A DNA stretch of 64,000 bases, from positions 1,240,001-1,304,000 of the forward strand of contig DATKHY010000007.1 in assembly GCA_035544215.1 (NCBI GenBank), in the 5' to 3' direction. Position 1 is the stretch's first letter, and each line of letters starts with the position of its first letter. Shown piece after piece: positions 17,980 through 26,812 of the stretch. The notes beneath the pieces are model-generated. The model saw nothing but the letters and a program-made list of their open reading frames with translations, had not been told where the DNA came from and did not search any database. The position numbers were made by a program, and so were the translations under genes. Source of the DNA: Candidatus Binatia bacterium (GTDB lineage: Bacteria; Vulcanimicrobiota; Vulcanimicrobiia; Vulcanimicrobiales; Vulcanimicrobiaceae).

Positions 17980-18808
17980 GATCGTGACCGAGCCGATCGT
18001 TCGAGCAGCCTTGCTCGAAGACATCGGCCGCGGCGGAGATCTCACCACGGAGGCCCTCGTCGAACCGAGCCGTGAGGCGACGGCGCAGATCGTCGCGCGG
18101 TCGAGCGGCGTCATCGCCGGCGTGAGCGTCGCGGTGCTCGCGTTTCGCCTGCTCGAAGAGCGCATCAACGCCGCAATCCTGATCGGTGACGGCGAGCGCG
18201 TCGAAGCCGGCGGCGTCGTCGCGGAGATCGCTGGGAGCGCGCGCGCGATTCTCACCGCGGAGCGGAGCGCGCTGAACTTCCTTTCGCACCTGTCCGGAAT
18301 CGCGACGGCGACGCGTGCGCTCGTGGATCTCGTCGCCGGCACGCGTGCGAAAATTGCCGACACGCGCAAGACCACGCCCGGGCTACGCGCGCTCGAGCGC
18401 TACGCCGTGGCGTGCGGCGGCGGAACGAATCACCGCTTCGGCCTCGACGACGGCGTGCTGATCAAAGACAACCATCTGGCGCTGGCCGGATCGATTCGCG
18501 CGGCCGTCGCCGCCGCGCGCGCCCGCGCCGGTCACATGGTGAAGGTGGAGGTCGAAGTCGACACGCTCGAGCAGCTGGAGGAAGCGTTGGCCGAACCGGT
18601 CGACGCGGTGCTGCTCGACAACATGGACCCCGCGATGCTGGCGGAGGCCGTGCGCGTGGTCGACGGGCGCGTGCTGGTCGAGGCGAGCGGCGGCGTCAAC
18701 GAATCCAACGTCCTCGCGATCGCCCGCGCCGGAGTCGACGTGATCAGCGTCGGGCGTCTGACGCACAGCGCGCCCTCGCTGGATCTCTCCTTAGAAGTTT
18801 CTTCCTGA
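17930..18808 (+). CDS. nadC: Nicotinate-nucleotide pyrophosphorylase (carboxylating)
   Basis: Quinolinate phosphoribosyltransferase, which makes nicotinate mononucleotide from quinolinate and PRPP. Visible motifs: EDIGRGGDLTTEA near the start, NFLSHLSGIATAT, the DTRKTTPGLRALERYAV core, LIKDNHLA, and EVEVDTLEQ. The ATG used here overlaps nadB by 50 bases. GTG 17984, five bases after the nadB stop, is an equally good start and would give about 274 residues. Last gene of the NAD operon. Confidence 0.95.
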   Translation: MKPSPSVPSRDFAASLEIVTEPIVRAALLEDIGRGGDLTTEALVEPSREATAQIVARSSGVIAGVSVAVLAFRLLEERINAAILIGDGERVEAGGVVAEIAGSARAILTAERSALNFLSHLSGIATATRALVDLVAGTRAKIADTRKTTPGLRALERYAVACGGGTNHRFGLDDGVLIKDNHLALAGSIRAAVAAARARAGHMVKVEVEVDTLEQLEEALAEPVDAVLLDNMDPAMLAEAVRVVDGRVLVEASGGVNESNVLAIARAGVDVISVGRLTHSAPSLDLSLEVSS

Positions 18809-18810
18809 GT

Positions 18811-18833
18811 CTGTCCTGAGCGGAGTCGAAGGG
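18811..18833 (+). repeat. Dispersed short repeat (TCCTGAGCGGAGTCGAAGG type)
   Basis: A copy of a 20-base intergenic repeat lying between the convergent nadC and DUF202 genes. Related copies occur at 45102, 45808 (inverted, extended) and twice at 53275-53324. It has no coding role here. Confidence 0.7.
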
Positions 18834-19190
18834 TTATCGCTGGGATAGCAGTGCGGCCGCGACGATCGCTCCTGCGACCAAAACGAACAGCGAGATCGCG
18901 TAGCCCGTCGCGCTCGACATCGTCATGATGCGGCCCTCGCGAAGCCCGCGATCGGTCACGGAGTAGCGCCAGGCGCCCAGCAGCGCCATGTAGACGCCGA
19001 ACATTGCCATCGCGATACCGAAGCCGGTCGATACTCCCGGCGGGGGGACCGCGCCGTGGACAATCAGCGCGTACTCGCGCGCGAACAGTGAGAATCGCGC
19101 GACCACGAAGCCGAACGCGATGAACGCGAGGGCGGTTCGGACGTAGGCCAAATAGGTCCGCTCGTTGGCGAGGGTGTCGTTAGCCTGCAT
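18834..19190 (-). CDS. DUF202 family inner-membrane protein
   Basis: A 118-residue protein with three predicted membrane helices. The N-terminal ANERTYLAYVRTALAFIAFG is the signature of the DUF202 (YidH-like) family. A central helix (around 55-75) and a C-terminal helix (around 98-116) follow. The function of the family is unknown; in yeast and plants related domains sit on vacuolar transporter chaperones. It is divergent from the Xaa-Pro peptidase and convergent with nadC. Confidence 0.88.
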   Translation of the reverse strand: MQANDTLANERTYLAYVRTALAFIAFGFVVARFSLFAREYALIVHGAVPPPGVSTGFGIAMAMFGVYMALLGAWRYSVTDRGLREGRIMTMSSATGYAISLFVLVAGAIVAAALLSQR

Positions 19191-19225
19191 GACCCATCGA
19201 GCCTTAGGCGAATCTCCATCGAACC

Positions 19226-20665
19226 ATGTCTACAGATCGTACCGCCGAGAAACCGACCGATGCCGGCCGGGCCAGCCACGACTTCGTGCCCCCCAAGGCG
19301 CTAGTCGACTTCATGGCCGGCGGGTGGATCGACCGGCCGGTCGCGATCGGCGCCCATCCGCAGGCGGAGCGCTTTCGCGCGCGTCGCGAGCAGCTCGGCG
19401 CATCGTATCCAGGCGTGTATCTGATCGTGCCGGCGGGCCGCGAGCGCGTGCGCGCCAACGACACGGCGTATCAGTTTCGGCCGTCGAGCGACTTCGCGTA
19501 TTTAGCCGGACCGGGTGAGGCGGGCGCGGCCATGATCCTCGAGCCCGCCGGCGCCGAGCACCGCAGTATCATGTTCGTGCCGGCACACAACCGCGGCGAA
19601 GCGGAGTTCTTCACCGACCGCGTCTACGGCGAGCTCTGGGTCGGCCGGCACCGCGGCGTCGAAGAGAGCAAGACCTTTTACGGGGTCGACGAGAGCCGTC
19701 CGCTCGCATCGCTGCCGCGCTACCTCGAGGAGCTGCGCGACGCCAAACATGCGGTGCGCGTCCTGCGCTCGCACGACGAGGAGATCGACCGGTGTTTCGA
19801 GCCGGGCGACGACGACGCCGAGCTGGCCGAGCATCTCTCGGAGATGCGACTGGTCAAGGACGAGTACGAACTCGCGGAGCTGCGCCGGGCATGCGAACTC
19901 TCCAAGCTCGGCTTCGAGGACGCGATCCGCGCCATGCGGCACGCCGCGTCGGAGCGGGAGATCGAGGCGGCGTTTTGGAGCCGCGCACGCATCGCAGCTA
20001 ACGATACGGGTTACCTCACGATCGCGGCGGCGGGCGAACACGCGTGCACGCTCCACTGGACAAAGAACGACGGCGCGCTTCGCCCCGGCACGTTGCTGCT
20101 GCTCGATGCCGGCATCGAGTGCGAGTCGCTCTACACCGCCGACATCACGCGCACGCTGCCGATCTCCGGCCGCTTCTCACCGGAACAGGTGACGATCTAC
20201 GATCTCGTCTTGCGCGCGCAACGCTCCGGCATCGAGGGCGTCGCGCCGGGCAACGATTTTCTGGAACCGCACCGGCGCGCGACGCGCACGCTCGCGCAGG
20301 GGCTGATCGACCTCGGAATCCTGAAGATGTCGCTCGACGAGGCGACCGATCCCGAGAACCTCTTTCACCGGCGCTACACGCTGCACGGCGTCAGCCACAT
20401 GCTCGGGCTAGACGTCCACGACTGCGCCAACGCGCGCAGTTCAGAGTACCGTTACGGCAAGCTGCGCGAGGGCATGGTTCTCACCGTCGAGCCGGGGTGT
20501 TACTTCCAGCCCGACGACGCGACGGTGCCTGAACGTTTCCGCGGGATCGGCGTGCGCATCGAAGACGACGTCGCCGTCACGGCGACCGGCGCGGAGAACT
20601 TGTCGGCTGTCGTGCCGTCGCGTCGCGACGATGTCGAGACCTGGATTGCGGAACTCTGGTCCTAG
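19226..20665 (+). CDS. pepP: Xaa-Pro aminopeptidase (M24B)
   Basis: A 479-residue dimetal aminopeptidase that cleaves N-terminal residues preceding proline. An N-terminal aminopeptidase-P domain (about 30-190, with FRPSSDFAYLAGPGE) precedes the pita-bread catalytic domain. Metal ligands are visible in order: DAGIECESLYTADITRT (two Asp), HGVSHMLGLDVHD (His), VEPGCYF (Glu) and GVRIEDDVAVT (Glu). The length is slightly above E. coli PepP. The first 30 residues are poorly conserved, so the start could be later. Monocistronic. Confidence 0.95.
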   Translation: MSTDRTAEKPTDAGRASHDFVPPKALVDFMAGGWIDRPVAIGAHPQAERFRARREQLGASYPGVYLIVPAGRERVRANDTAYQFRPSSDFAYLAGPGEAGAAMILEPAGAEHRSIMFVPAHNRGEAEFFTDRVYGELWVGRHRGVEESKTFYGVDESRPLASLPRYLEELRDAKHAVRVLRSHDEEIDRCFEPGDDDAELAEHLSEMRLVKDEYELAELRRACELSKLGFEDAIRAMRHAASEREIEAAFWSRARIAANDTGYLTIAAAGEHACTLHWTKNDGALRPGTLLLLDAGIECESLYTADITRTLPISGRFSPEQVTIYDLVLRAQRSGIEGVAPGNDFLEPHRRATRTLAQGLIDLGILKMSLDEATDPENLFHRRYTLHGVSHMLGLDVHDCANARSSEYRYGKLREGMVLTVEPGCYFQPDDATVPERFRGIGVRIEDDVAVTATGAENLSAVVPSRRDDVETWIAELWS

Positions 20666-20678
20666 GGAACCTAGTTCA

Positions 20679-20984
20679 TCAAGTCGGCATGACCGACGTG
20701 CCGGGAGGAGCCGGCGGCGGAGACGTGGGGCCGGAGCCCCGCGCCTGAAGCGCCGCGAGCTGATCCTCGATCGGCCAACGGCCGAACGCGAGGATGATCA
20801 TGCAGATCAGCTGGCCGACGCCGGGCACGAAGTTGAGCAGTGACAACGCGCCGCTGAATCCCGCCCTGGCGAATATTCGCCAGTAGACCCAGATCGTGAA
20901 CGCGATCGCCAAAATCAGCACGATCGCGTAGACGAGGATCACCGTCGCGAGAACTCCGGCGGTGGCTGCCGAGCTATGGTCCAT
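20679..20984 (-). CDS. Small hypothetical membrane protein
   Basis: 101 residues with a strong Shine-Dalgarno-like GGAAAGGAAAG before the ATG. Two hydrophobic helices (about 12-36 and 48-66) are separated by the motif WRIFARAGFSG, a pattern common in small bacterial membrane proteins of unknown function where an aromatic-RAG(F/Y)SG loop links the helices. The tail (about 75-101) is Pro/Ser/Gly-rich and presumably soluble. No function can be assigned. Confidence 0.75.
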   Translation of the reverse strand: MDHSSAATAGVLATVILVYAIVLILAIAFTIWVYWRIFARAGFSGALSLLNFVPGVGQLICMIILAFGRWPIEDQLAALQARGSGPTSPPPAPPGTSVMPT

Positions 20985-21051
20985 GTCCGAGCTTTCCTTT
21001 CCGTAGCAACGTTAACGCCTGTACCCGCCGACCGGCGGGTTAGTGGACGGT

Positions 21052-21312
21052 TCAACCCTGCGGCGGCGATCCCCAACCGGACTGAATGTATTTTCCGTTG
21101 ACGACGATGGCCGGCACCGTCGGATCTCCGTCGCTATACGAAAACATCCGATCGCGTGCGGCGCGATCGTTCTGGGCGTCGTAGGTCGTATAGGGCGTTC
21201 CCACCGACTCGTAATATGCGATGGCACGCCGGCAATACGGACAAGTCGGCGAGATGTAGAGCTCCAGCTTTGCGCCCGGAGGTATATGCTCGACGTCGAA
21301 GCCCCGTGGCAT
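21052..21312 (-). CDS. Glutaredoxin-like thiol-disulfide protein
   Basis: An 86-residue thioredoxin-fold protein. The active site is CPYC in YISPTCPYCRRAI, and the cis-Pro region is PTVPAIVVNGKYI, as in glutaredoxins and the UXX-star/NrdH group. It would reduce disulfides with glutathione or another low-molecular-weight thiol. The ATG chosen (21310-21312) overlaps the ATG of rsmI on the other strand in a shared CATG. A longer frame upstream would run through rsmI and looks non-coding. Confidence 0.85.
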   Translation of the reverse strand: MPRGFDVEHIPPGAKLELYISPTCPYCRRAIAYYESVGTPYTTYDAQNDRAARDRMFSYSDGDPTVPAIVVNGKYIQSGWGSPPQG

Positions 21313-22159
21313 GCCGCTCATCTTCGTACCGACGCCGCTCGGAAACCTGCGCGACGTCACGCTCCGCGCGCTCGACGTCCTGCGCGACGCCGCGCTGATC
21401 GTCGCCGAAGACACGCGTGTGGCGCGCAAGCTGCTGCACGCGCTGGAGCTGAGCGGCCGCGAAATTTGGAGCTACCGCGAGCAGAACGCCGCCGCGGCGA
21501 CCCCGCCGATCCTCGAACGCGCGCGCGCCGAAGTCGTCGCAGTGACGAGCGACGCGGGCATGCCCGGGATCTCCGATCCCGGAAGCGCTTTGATCGCCGC
21601 GGCGCGCGACGCGGGGATCCCGGTCGAGGTGCTGCCCGGCCCGAGCGCCGCGCTGGGGGTCGCGGTACTCTCGGGATTCGATCTGCGCCGTTTTGCGTTC
21701 GAGGGATTCCCGCCGCGCGGCGCCACGGCACGCCGCGAGCGTTTCGCCGAAACGCTACGGAGCGGAATGACGACGATCTGGTACGAGTCGCCTCGACGCC
21801 TAGCGGCCGCCCTCGCCGACCTCGCGCTGGTAGCCCCTCGGGCTCGGGTTTTCGTCGTTCGCGAATATACGAAGCTCCACGAACAACAGCTCTGGGGCAC
21901 GCCGCGGGAGGTCCTGGGCGCTCTGGCCGACCCGGTGCGCGGCGAGGTCGCGTTCGCGATCGCGCCCTACGCAATCGAGCCTGAAGCGCCCGCGGCCGAG
22001 GAGGCCGGCGCCGCGATCGACGCCCTCCTCGCGAGCGGGCGGCGCGTGGGCGAGGTCGCGAAGCTACTGGCCAGCCGCGGATTCGGCGAGCGCCGCCAGC
22101 TCTATGCTCGCGCCGCCGCCCGCAAGGCGCACCGCGAACGTTCGATTAACCAAAGCTAA
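21311..22159 (+). CDS. rsmI: 16S rRNA (cytidine-1402-2'-O)-methyltransferase
   Basis: A 282-residue tetrapyrrole-methylase-fold enzyme that 2'-O-methylates C1402 in the decoding centre of 16S rRNA. Characteristic motifs: FVPTPLGNLRDVTLRAL at the N-terminus, AEDTRVARKLL, TSDAGMPGISDPG (SAM site) and VFVVREYTKLHEQ. The C-terminal RsmI-specific helical domain is present. It is six bases upstream of metG and probably co-transcribed with metG and tatD, a common cluster order. Confidence 0.95.
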   Translation: MPLIFVPTPLGNLRDVTLRALDVLRDAALIVAEDTRVARKLLHALELSGREIWSYREQNAAAATPPILERARAEVVAVTSDAGMPGISDPGSALIAAARDAGIPVEVLPGPSAALGVAVLSGFDLRRFAFEGFPPRGATARRERFAETLRSGMTTIWYESPRRLAAALADLALVAPRARVFVVREYTKLHEQQLWGTPREVLGALADPVRGEVAFAIAPYAIEPEAPAAEEAGAAIDALLASGRRVGEVAKLLASRGFGERRQLYARAAARKAHRERSINQS

Positions 22160-22165
22160 CTCGCC

Positions 22166-23683
22166 ATGCAACGTGCCTACTACGTCACGACGCCGATCTA
22201 TTACATCAGCGGGGAGCCGCACATCGGCCACGCCTACACGACGATCGTCGCCGACGTGCTCGCGCGGACGGCGCGCACGTTCCGGCCGACCTTCTTCCTT
22301 ACCGGGACCGACGAACACGGACAGAAGGTCGCAAACGCCGCGGCAGCCGCCGGCAAGACGCCGCAGGAATGGTGCGACGAGCTGGTGCCGCGCTGGAAGG
22401 CGCTCTTCGCGGAGTACGAGATCGCCTACGACGACTTCATCCGGACCACCGAAGCGCGACACGTCGAGAAGGTCCAGCGCGTGTTCGAACTGTTGCGCGA
22501 GCGCGGCGACGTCTATCTCGGTAAGTACGAGGGCTGGTACTGCGTCTACGACGAGACCTTCTGGCTCGAGTCGAAACTGGTCGACGGGCGCTGCCCGACG
22601 TGCGGGCGCGAGGTGCAGTGGATATCGGAGGACGACTGGTTCTTCCGGCTGTCGGCGTATCGCGACCGTCTGCTTGAACACTTCGAGCGCCATCCGGAGT
22701 GGGTTCGGCCGCGCAGCATCTACAACGAGATGATGTCAATCCTGGCCGAAGGGCTCGACGATCTGTCCATCTCGAGGACGAACGTGCAGTGGGGCATACC
22801 GATCGCGGGCGGCGGCGTCATCTACGTCTGGCTCGATGCATTGCTCAACTACATCACGGCGATCGGGTGGAGCCAGGACGACGCGCGTTTCCACGCGCTG
22901 TGGCCGGCGCAGACGCAGCTCGTCGGAAAGGAGATCGCGCGTTTCCATACGATCATCTGGCCCGCGCTCCTCTGGGCGATTGGCGAGGCGGCTCCGGAGC
23001 TCGTCTTCGCCCACGGCTGGATCACCATCGACGGAGCAAAGATGAGCAAGAGCCTCGGCAATGCGGCCGATCCGTTCGCGCTCGCACGGCGCTTTGGACC
23101 GGGCTCGATTCGCTACTTCCTGCTGCGGGAGGCTCCGTTCGGCAGCGACTTCTCGTACTCCGAGGAGAAGATCGCGCAGCGCCACAACAGCGATCTCGCC
23201 AACGACCTGGGAAATCTGCTGCGGCGCACGCTCTCGATGCTGTCTCGCTATCGCGACGGCTGCGTTCCTCAGTCGATGGTCGAGAGCGAGGTCGGCGCGC
23301 GCTTCGCGCAGCTCCCTGCAAGCGTCCGGGCGCAGATCCTCGATCTGCGCTTCCGCGAGGCGCTCGAGTCCGTCTGGGAACTCGTCACGGCGCTCAACCG
23401 CGCCATCGACGAACGCAAGCCTTGGGTCCTGTACAAGGAAGGGCGAACCGATGAGCTGGACGCGACGCTGTACGACTTGTGCGAGGGGCTTCGCTGGCTC
23501 GCGATCCTGCTCCATCCGGTAATGCCGGAGCGGATGAGCGAGATGTGGCGGCAGCTCGGCAGCCCGGGCCGCATCGACGAGGATTGGACTTCATCGCTCG
23601 TGTGGGGCAAGCTCGCGCCGAACACGCAAACGTCGCCCGGCGCGTCGCTCTTTCCGAAGATCGACCTCGCAGCGCAGTCGTGA
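22166..23683 (+). CDS. metG: Methionyl-tRNA synthetase
   Basis: A 505-residue class I synthetase charging tRNA-Met. It has HIGHAYTTIVADV near residue 18 and KMSKSLGN near 296. The zinc-knuckle region is the short one-knuckle type (CPTCGREVQW). The anticodon-binding helical domain fills the C-terminal third, and there is no C-terminal tRNA-binding EMAP-like extension. It is sandwiched between rsmI and tatD; its TGA stop overlaps the tatD GTG start. Confidence 0.97.
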   Translation: MQRAYYVTTPIYYISGEPHIGHAYTTIVADVLARTARTFRPTFFLTGTDEHGQKVANAAAAAGKTPQEWCDELVPRWKALFAEYEIAYDDFIRTTEARHVEKVQRVFELLRERGDVYLGKYEGWYCVYDETFWLESKLVDGRCPTCGREVQWISEDDWFFRLSAYRDRLLEHFERHPEWVRPRSIYNEMMSILAEGLDDLSISRTNVQWGIPIAGGGVIYVWLDALLNYITAIGWSQDDARFHALWPAQTQLVGKEIARFHTIIWPALLWAIGEAAPELVFAHGWITIDGAKMSKSLGNAADPFALARRFGPGSIRYFLLREAPFGSDFSYSEEKIAQRHNSDLANDLGNLLRRTLSMLSRYRDGCVPQSMVESEVGARFAQLPASVRAQILDLRFREALESVWELVTALNRAIDERKPWVLYKEGRTDELDATLYDLCEGLRWLAILLHPVMPERMSEMWRQLGSPGRIDEDWTSSLVWGKLAPNTQTSPGASLFPKIDLAAQS

Positions 23684-24453
23684 TCGACACGCACTGCCAC
23701 ATCCACGATCGCCAGTTCGATGCCGATCGTGACACGGTCGTCGAGCGCGCGCGCGAGGCGGGCGTCTCGGCGATGCTCACGATCGGCGAGGATCTCGCGG
23801 ACAGCGCCCGCGCGATCGCCGTCGCCACGCAGTACGGCATCGCCGCGGCCGCCGGCATCCATCCACACGAGGCGCGTAACGCTCCGGCGGAGCTGGCCGG
23901 CCCGCTGCGCGCGCTGCTGGAAGACCCGCGCGTCGTCGCCGTCGGCGAGACGGGGCTGGATTATTACTACGACCACAGCCCACGCGATGCGCAGGCGCGC
24001 GTGCTCCGCGCGCAACTCGCCGTCGCCAGGGAAGCCGCGCTTCCGGTCGTGTTTCACCAGCGCGACGCCTTCGACGACTTCACCGCGGTACTGCGCGACG
24101 AGTGGACGAGCGGAATGCGCGGCGTCGTTCACTGTTTCACGGGTTCGGCGGCTCAGGCGTTGACGTACGCCGGCGAGTTCGGCCTGCTACTGGGAATCGG
24201 CGGCGTCGTGACTTTCCCCAACGCCGAGCCGCTGCGCGAGGCCGTGCGCGCCGTCGGCCTCGGCAACGTCGTGCTCGAGACCGACTGCCCGTATCTCGCG
24301 CCGGCACCCATGCGCGGCCAGCGCAACGAACCCGCGTTCGTCACCCACACCGCCGCGCGGGTCGCCGCGCTGCTGCGCGTGCCTCCGGCCGAAGTGGGCG
24401 CGCGCACCGACGACAATGCGCGCAGGTTATTCGGCCCTCGCTTAGACCGCTAG
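23680..24453 (+). CDS. tatD: TatD-family metal-dependent DNase/hydrolase
   Basis: A 257-residue TIM-barrel hydrolase. Metal ligands are visible in DTHCHIHD at the start, GETGLDYYY, HQRDAFDDF, HCFTGS and ETDCPYLAP. The GTG start overlaps the metG stop (GTGA), so the pair is translationally coupled. A longer frame reading back into metG has no coding signal. Members act as 3'-5' exonucleases or D-aminoacyl-tRNA deacylase-like enzymes. The rsmI-metG-tatD order is typical of bacteria. Confidence 0.94.
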   Translation: MIDTHCHIHDRQFDADRDTVVERAREAGVSAMLTIGEDLADSARAIAVATQYGIAAAAGIHPHEARNAPAELAGPLRALLEDPRVVAVGETGLDYYYDHSPRDAQARVLRAQLAVAREAALPVVFHQRDAFDDFTAVLRDEWTSGMRGVVHCFTGSAAQALTYAGEFGLLLGIGGVVTFPNAEPLREAVRAVGLGNVVLETDCPYLAPAPMRGQRNEPAFVTHTAARVAALLRVPPAEVGARTDDNARRLFGPRLDR

Positions 24454-25922
24454 ACTGCGCTGCGGATCGCTGCGCCGGCGAACTCACCGAGAAAATTCTT
24501 CCACACGCGATACTGGTTGTAGTTTCCGGCGGTGATCATTACGAGCATGTCGAGCTGCGGCAGGATCACGAGCTGCTGGCCGCCGTTGCCTCCGGCGAGG
24601 ATGAAACGGTAGGCGCGCCCGTTGACGGTCAGCGTGCCGAGGTGCCAGCCGTAGCCGTAGCGATCGCCTTCCCCGAAGGCATCCTCGTTCATGATCGTGC
24701 GCTGCGCGGCTGAGGCGCGCAGCCACGCGTTGTCCATGACGCGGCGCCCGTCCCAGAGGCCGTGGCTCAGGAAGAGCTGACCGAACTTCATGAAGTCGCG
24801 CGGCCGAAAATAGTCGCCGCCGCCCATGTACGCGGCGTTCGTCGGCGGAGGCATCAGCCACATCCCGTACTGCTGGAACTGCATTGGCAAGGCGAAGCGC
24901 TCGTAGAAATACTGCTCGATTGGTACGCTGGTCGCGCGTGAGACGATTGCGCCGAGCAAGTTGATGCCGGCGCTGCAGTATACCGCACGCGTGCCGGGCT
25001 CGGACTGCATCGGTAGGTCGAGCGTGTACTTGTACCAGTCCGGCTCCGTGCTCTGGCTCTGCATCGTGTCCTCGTTGCCCGGCGACGCGTCGTCATTGTC
25101 GTCGCACGCCAGACCCGAGGACATCGTCATGAGGTTCTCGACGGTCATCCGTTTCTTGCGCGCGTCGGCGTTGACAAGCGGAGCATACTGTGGAAGAAAC
25201 GAGAGCACGGGCGTCTGCGGCGTAAAGCGCGCGGTGTCGGCGATCGCACGGCCGACCAGCAGCGTCGTCACGCTCTTGCCCGCGGAACGCACGTCGTGTG
25301 GGCGATCCGCGTCGAATCCGTAGAAGTATTCGTCCAGGACGAGCCGGCCGTGGCGAACGATCGCGAGGCTCTGAACGTAGGGCGACGCGAGCTCCGGGCT
25401 GCGCAGCGAGACGATGCTCTGGACCGCGGCCGCGATCGGCTGCAGGCGCAGCCCGACTTGCGCCGGCGTACCGACCGTCCAGCCGTCGGCGCCCGCGAGT
25501 GGCTTTCGATAGACCCACGTCGCCGTGTCGCGCGGGAAAAACCATCGCAGCTCGTCGGCCGTCGGGCGGTGGAACACGACGCCGCTCCCCGTACCCTGAA
25601 GGTCGAGCGTTAGCGTCCCGTCAGCGTTGACACGGCCGGCGACGTCGCGCTTGCCGGTCGCCTGAAGACGCAGAGCTGCGCCGTCCGCGAGCAGCGTCCG
25701 CGTTCCGATGAACGCCCCCACGTTGGCCTCGGGATTACGAACGAACGCTCTGAGCGTCCCGTCGGCGGAGGCGCTGACCACGAGGAAGTAGTGCATCGTC
25801 TCGTCGATGGGCCGCAGGGCGATCGCGTAGCGCGGCCACGGATCGTTCGCGGGCTGAATCCACTGGTTGACGACGGCCGGCGGCGCCTGCGTGGCCGCCC
25901 AGACTCCGGCGAGCGCGAGCAT
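24450..25922 (-). CDS. Serine hydrolase, beta-lactamase/class C fold
   Basis: A 490-residue probably secreted protein with a short hydrophobic start (MLALAGVWAATQAPPA). A roughly 130-residue N-terminal domain of beta character precedes a class C beta-lactamase-like domain with the SxxK motif SAGKS (about residue 210), the YxS element YCSAGIN (about 335), and a late HxG-region around NGGQQLV. Such proteins are esterases, D-aminopeptidases or carboxypeptidases more often than true beta-lactamases. It converges on tatD with a four-base overlap and is preceded, four bases apart, by the PLD-like gene. Confidence 0.88.
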   Translation of the reverse strand: MLALAGVWAATQAPPAVVNQWIQPANDPWPRYAIALRPIDETMHYFLVVSASADGTLRAFVRNPEANVGAFIGTRTLLADGAALRLQATGKRDVAGRVNADGTLTLDLQGTGSGVVFHRPTADELRWFFPRDTATWVYRKPLAGADGWTVGTPAQVGLRLQPIAAAVQSIVSLRSPELASPYVQSLAIVRHGRLVLDEYFYGFDADRPHDVRSAGKSVTTLLVGRAIADTARFTPQTPVLSFLPQYAPLVNADARKKRMTVENLMTMSSGLACDDNDDASPGNEDTMQSQSTEPDWYKYTLDLPMQSEPGTRAVYCSAGINLLGAIVSRATSVPIEQYFYERFALPMQFQQYGMWLMPPPTNAAYMGGGDYFRPRDFMKFGQLFLSHGLWDGRRVMDNAWLRASAAQRTIMNEDAFGEGDRYGYGWHLGTLTVNGRAYRFILAGGNGGQQLVILPQLDMLVMITAGNYNQYRVWKNFLGEFAGAAIRSAV

Positions 25923-25926
25923 GGTC

Positions 25927-26739
25927 CTACAGTACGAGCGGCTTGGCGCGGGTCCATTCCGACTCGACGCGATCGCGCACTGCGCCGACGATCGCCGAGT
26001 CCTCGCTGCACAGGCCCCAGTCCGGCAGATCGGCGCGATCGAACGCGACGGTGGCGTTCGCGGAACCGATCCAGACGCGATCGCCGCTGGCAGCGACCTT
26101 ATCCGTGTCGCGGCCGGCGCGCACTCGCACGCCGTCGCGTACCAGCGCGCGAAGCACCTCGCGCTCGCGCGCGTTTCCGCGCAGCTCCCGCTCGCAGACC
26201 ACCAGGCGCGGCGCTCCGCCGCGCCTCGCGAGCGCGTCGAGTGCGCCGTAGACGCTGTTGCAGCACCCGAACGACTCGCTCGCGACGATGACGCCGTCGT
26301 CTCGCCGTGCCGCACGCAGCAGCCCCGCCTCCGCGGCGAGCGCCGCGTGCTTGAGCATGGGGATCGTCGCGGCGTCGGCTGGATCGTCGTCGCGCAGCAC
26401 GATGTCGGACGTGTTGAAGTTGCGGTCGTCGAGGAAGAGCGTGCCGTCGGCGACGATCGACTTCGCGTGCACCCCATCGCCGAGTGTCGCGTCGACGCCG
26501 GCCGCCCGAAGCTCCGCGGCGATCCGCCGGTTCTCGCGCGCCAGCGCGCCGCCCGGATCGTCGTGCGGACTGCCCTCCAGCTCGGCGCTGACACGCGCGC
26601 CACGGCTCGCCGCGGCCTCGAGCGCTCCCAGGACGGGCCCATGCAGCGTGTACGCGTGCAAGTCGATCGTCTCGGCGCGCGCGAGCGCGGCAAACAGCTC
26701 CGGGGCCGAGCTCAGCTCCACCATCGCGCCGCCCATCAC
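25927..26739 (-). CDS. Phospholipase D-like protein with degenerate second HKD motif
   Basis: A 270-residue cytosolic protein with two PLD-like repeats. The first motif is intact in form (HAKSIVADGTLFLDDRNFN: His, Lys and the DRNFN replacing GSxN). The second, near residue 225, reads TDKVAASG...GSANAT, with Thr where the catalytic His is expected. It lacks a signal peptide. It forms a two-gene unit with the serine hydrolase. It may be a single-active-site dimer, a nuclease-like protein or an inactive binder. Confidence 0.75.
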   Translation of the reverse strand: MMGGAMVELSSAPELFAALARAETIDLHAYTLHGPVLGALEAAASRGARVSAELEGSPHDDPGGALARENRRIAAELRAAGVDATLGDGVHAKSIVADGTLFLDDRNFNTSDIVLRDDDPADAATIPMLKHAALAAEAGLLRAARRDDGVIVASESFGCCNSVYGALDALARRGGAPRLVVCERELRGNAREREVLRALVRDGVRVRAGRDTDKVAASGDRVWIGSANATVAFDRADLPDWGLCSEDSAIVGAVRDRVESEWTRAKPLVL

Positions 26740-26812
26740 GACAAAAGGCGGAAGCGGCTACCCACCGCTTAGGGGGAGCCTGGGACGGCGTTTGGAAGCA
26801 GGCCAAAGAGCG

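Noticed and set aside
26258-26812. 185-codon N-terminal extension of the UbiE methylase
   Set aside because: It runs antisense through the PLD-like gene and has no coding features; ATG 26813 gives the normal family length.
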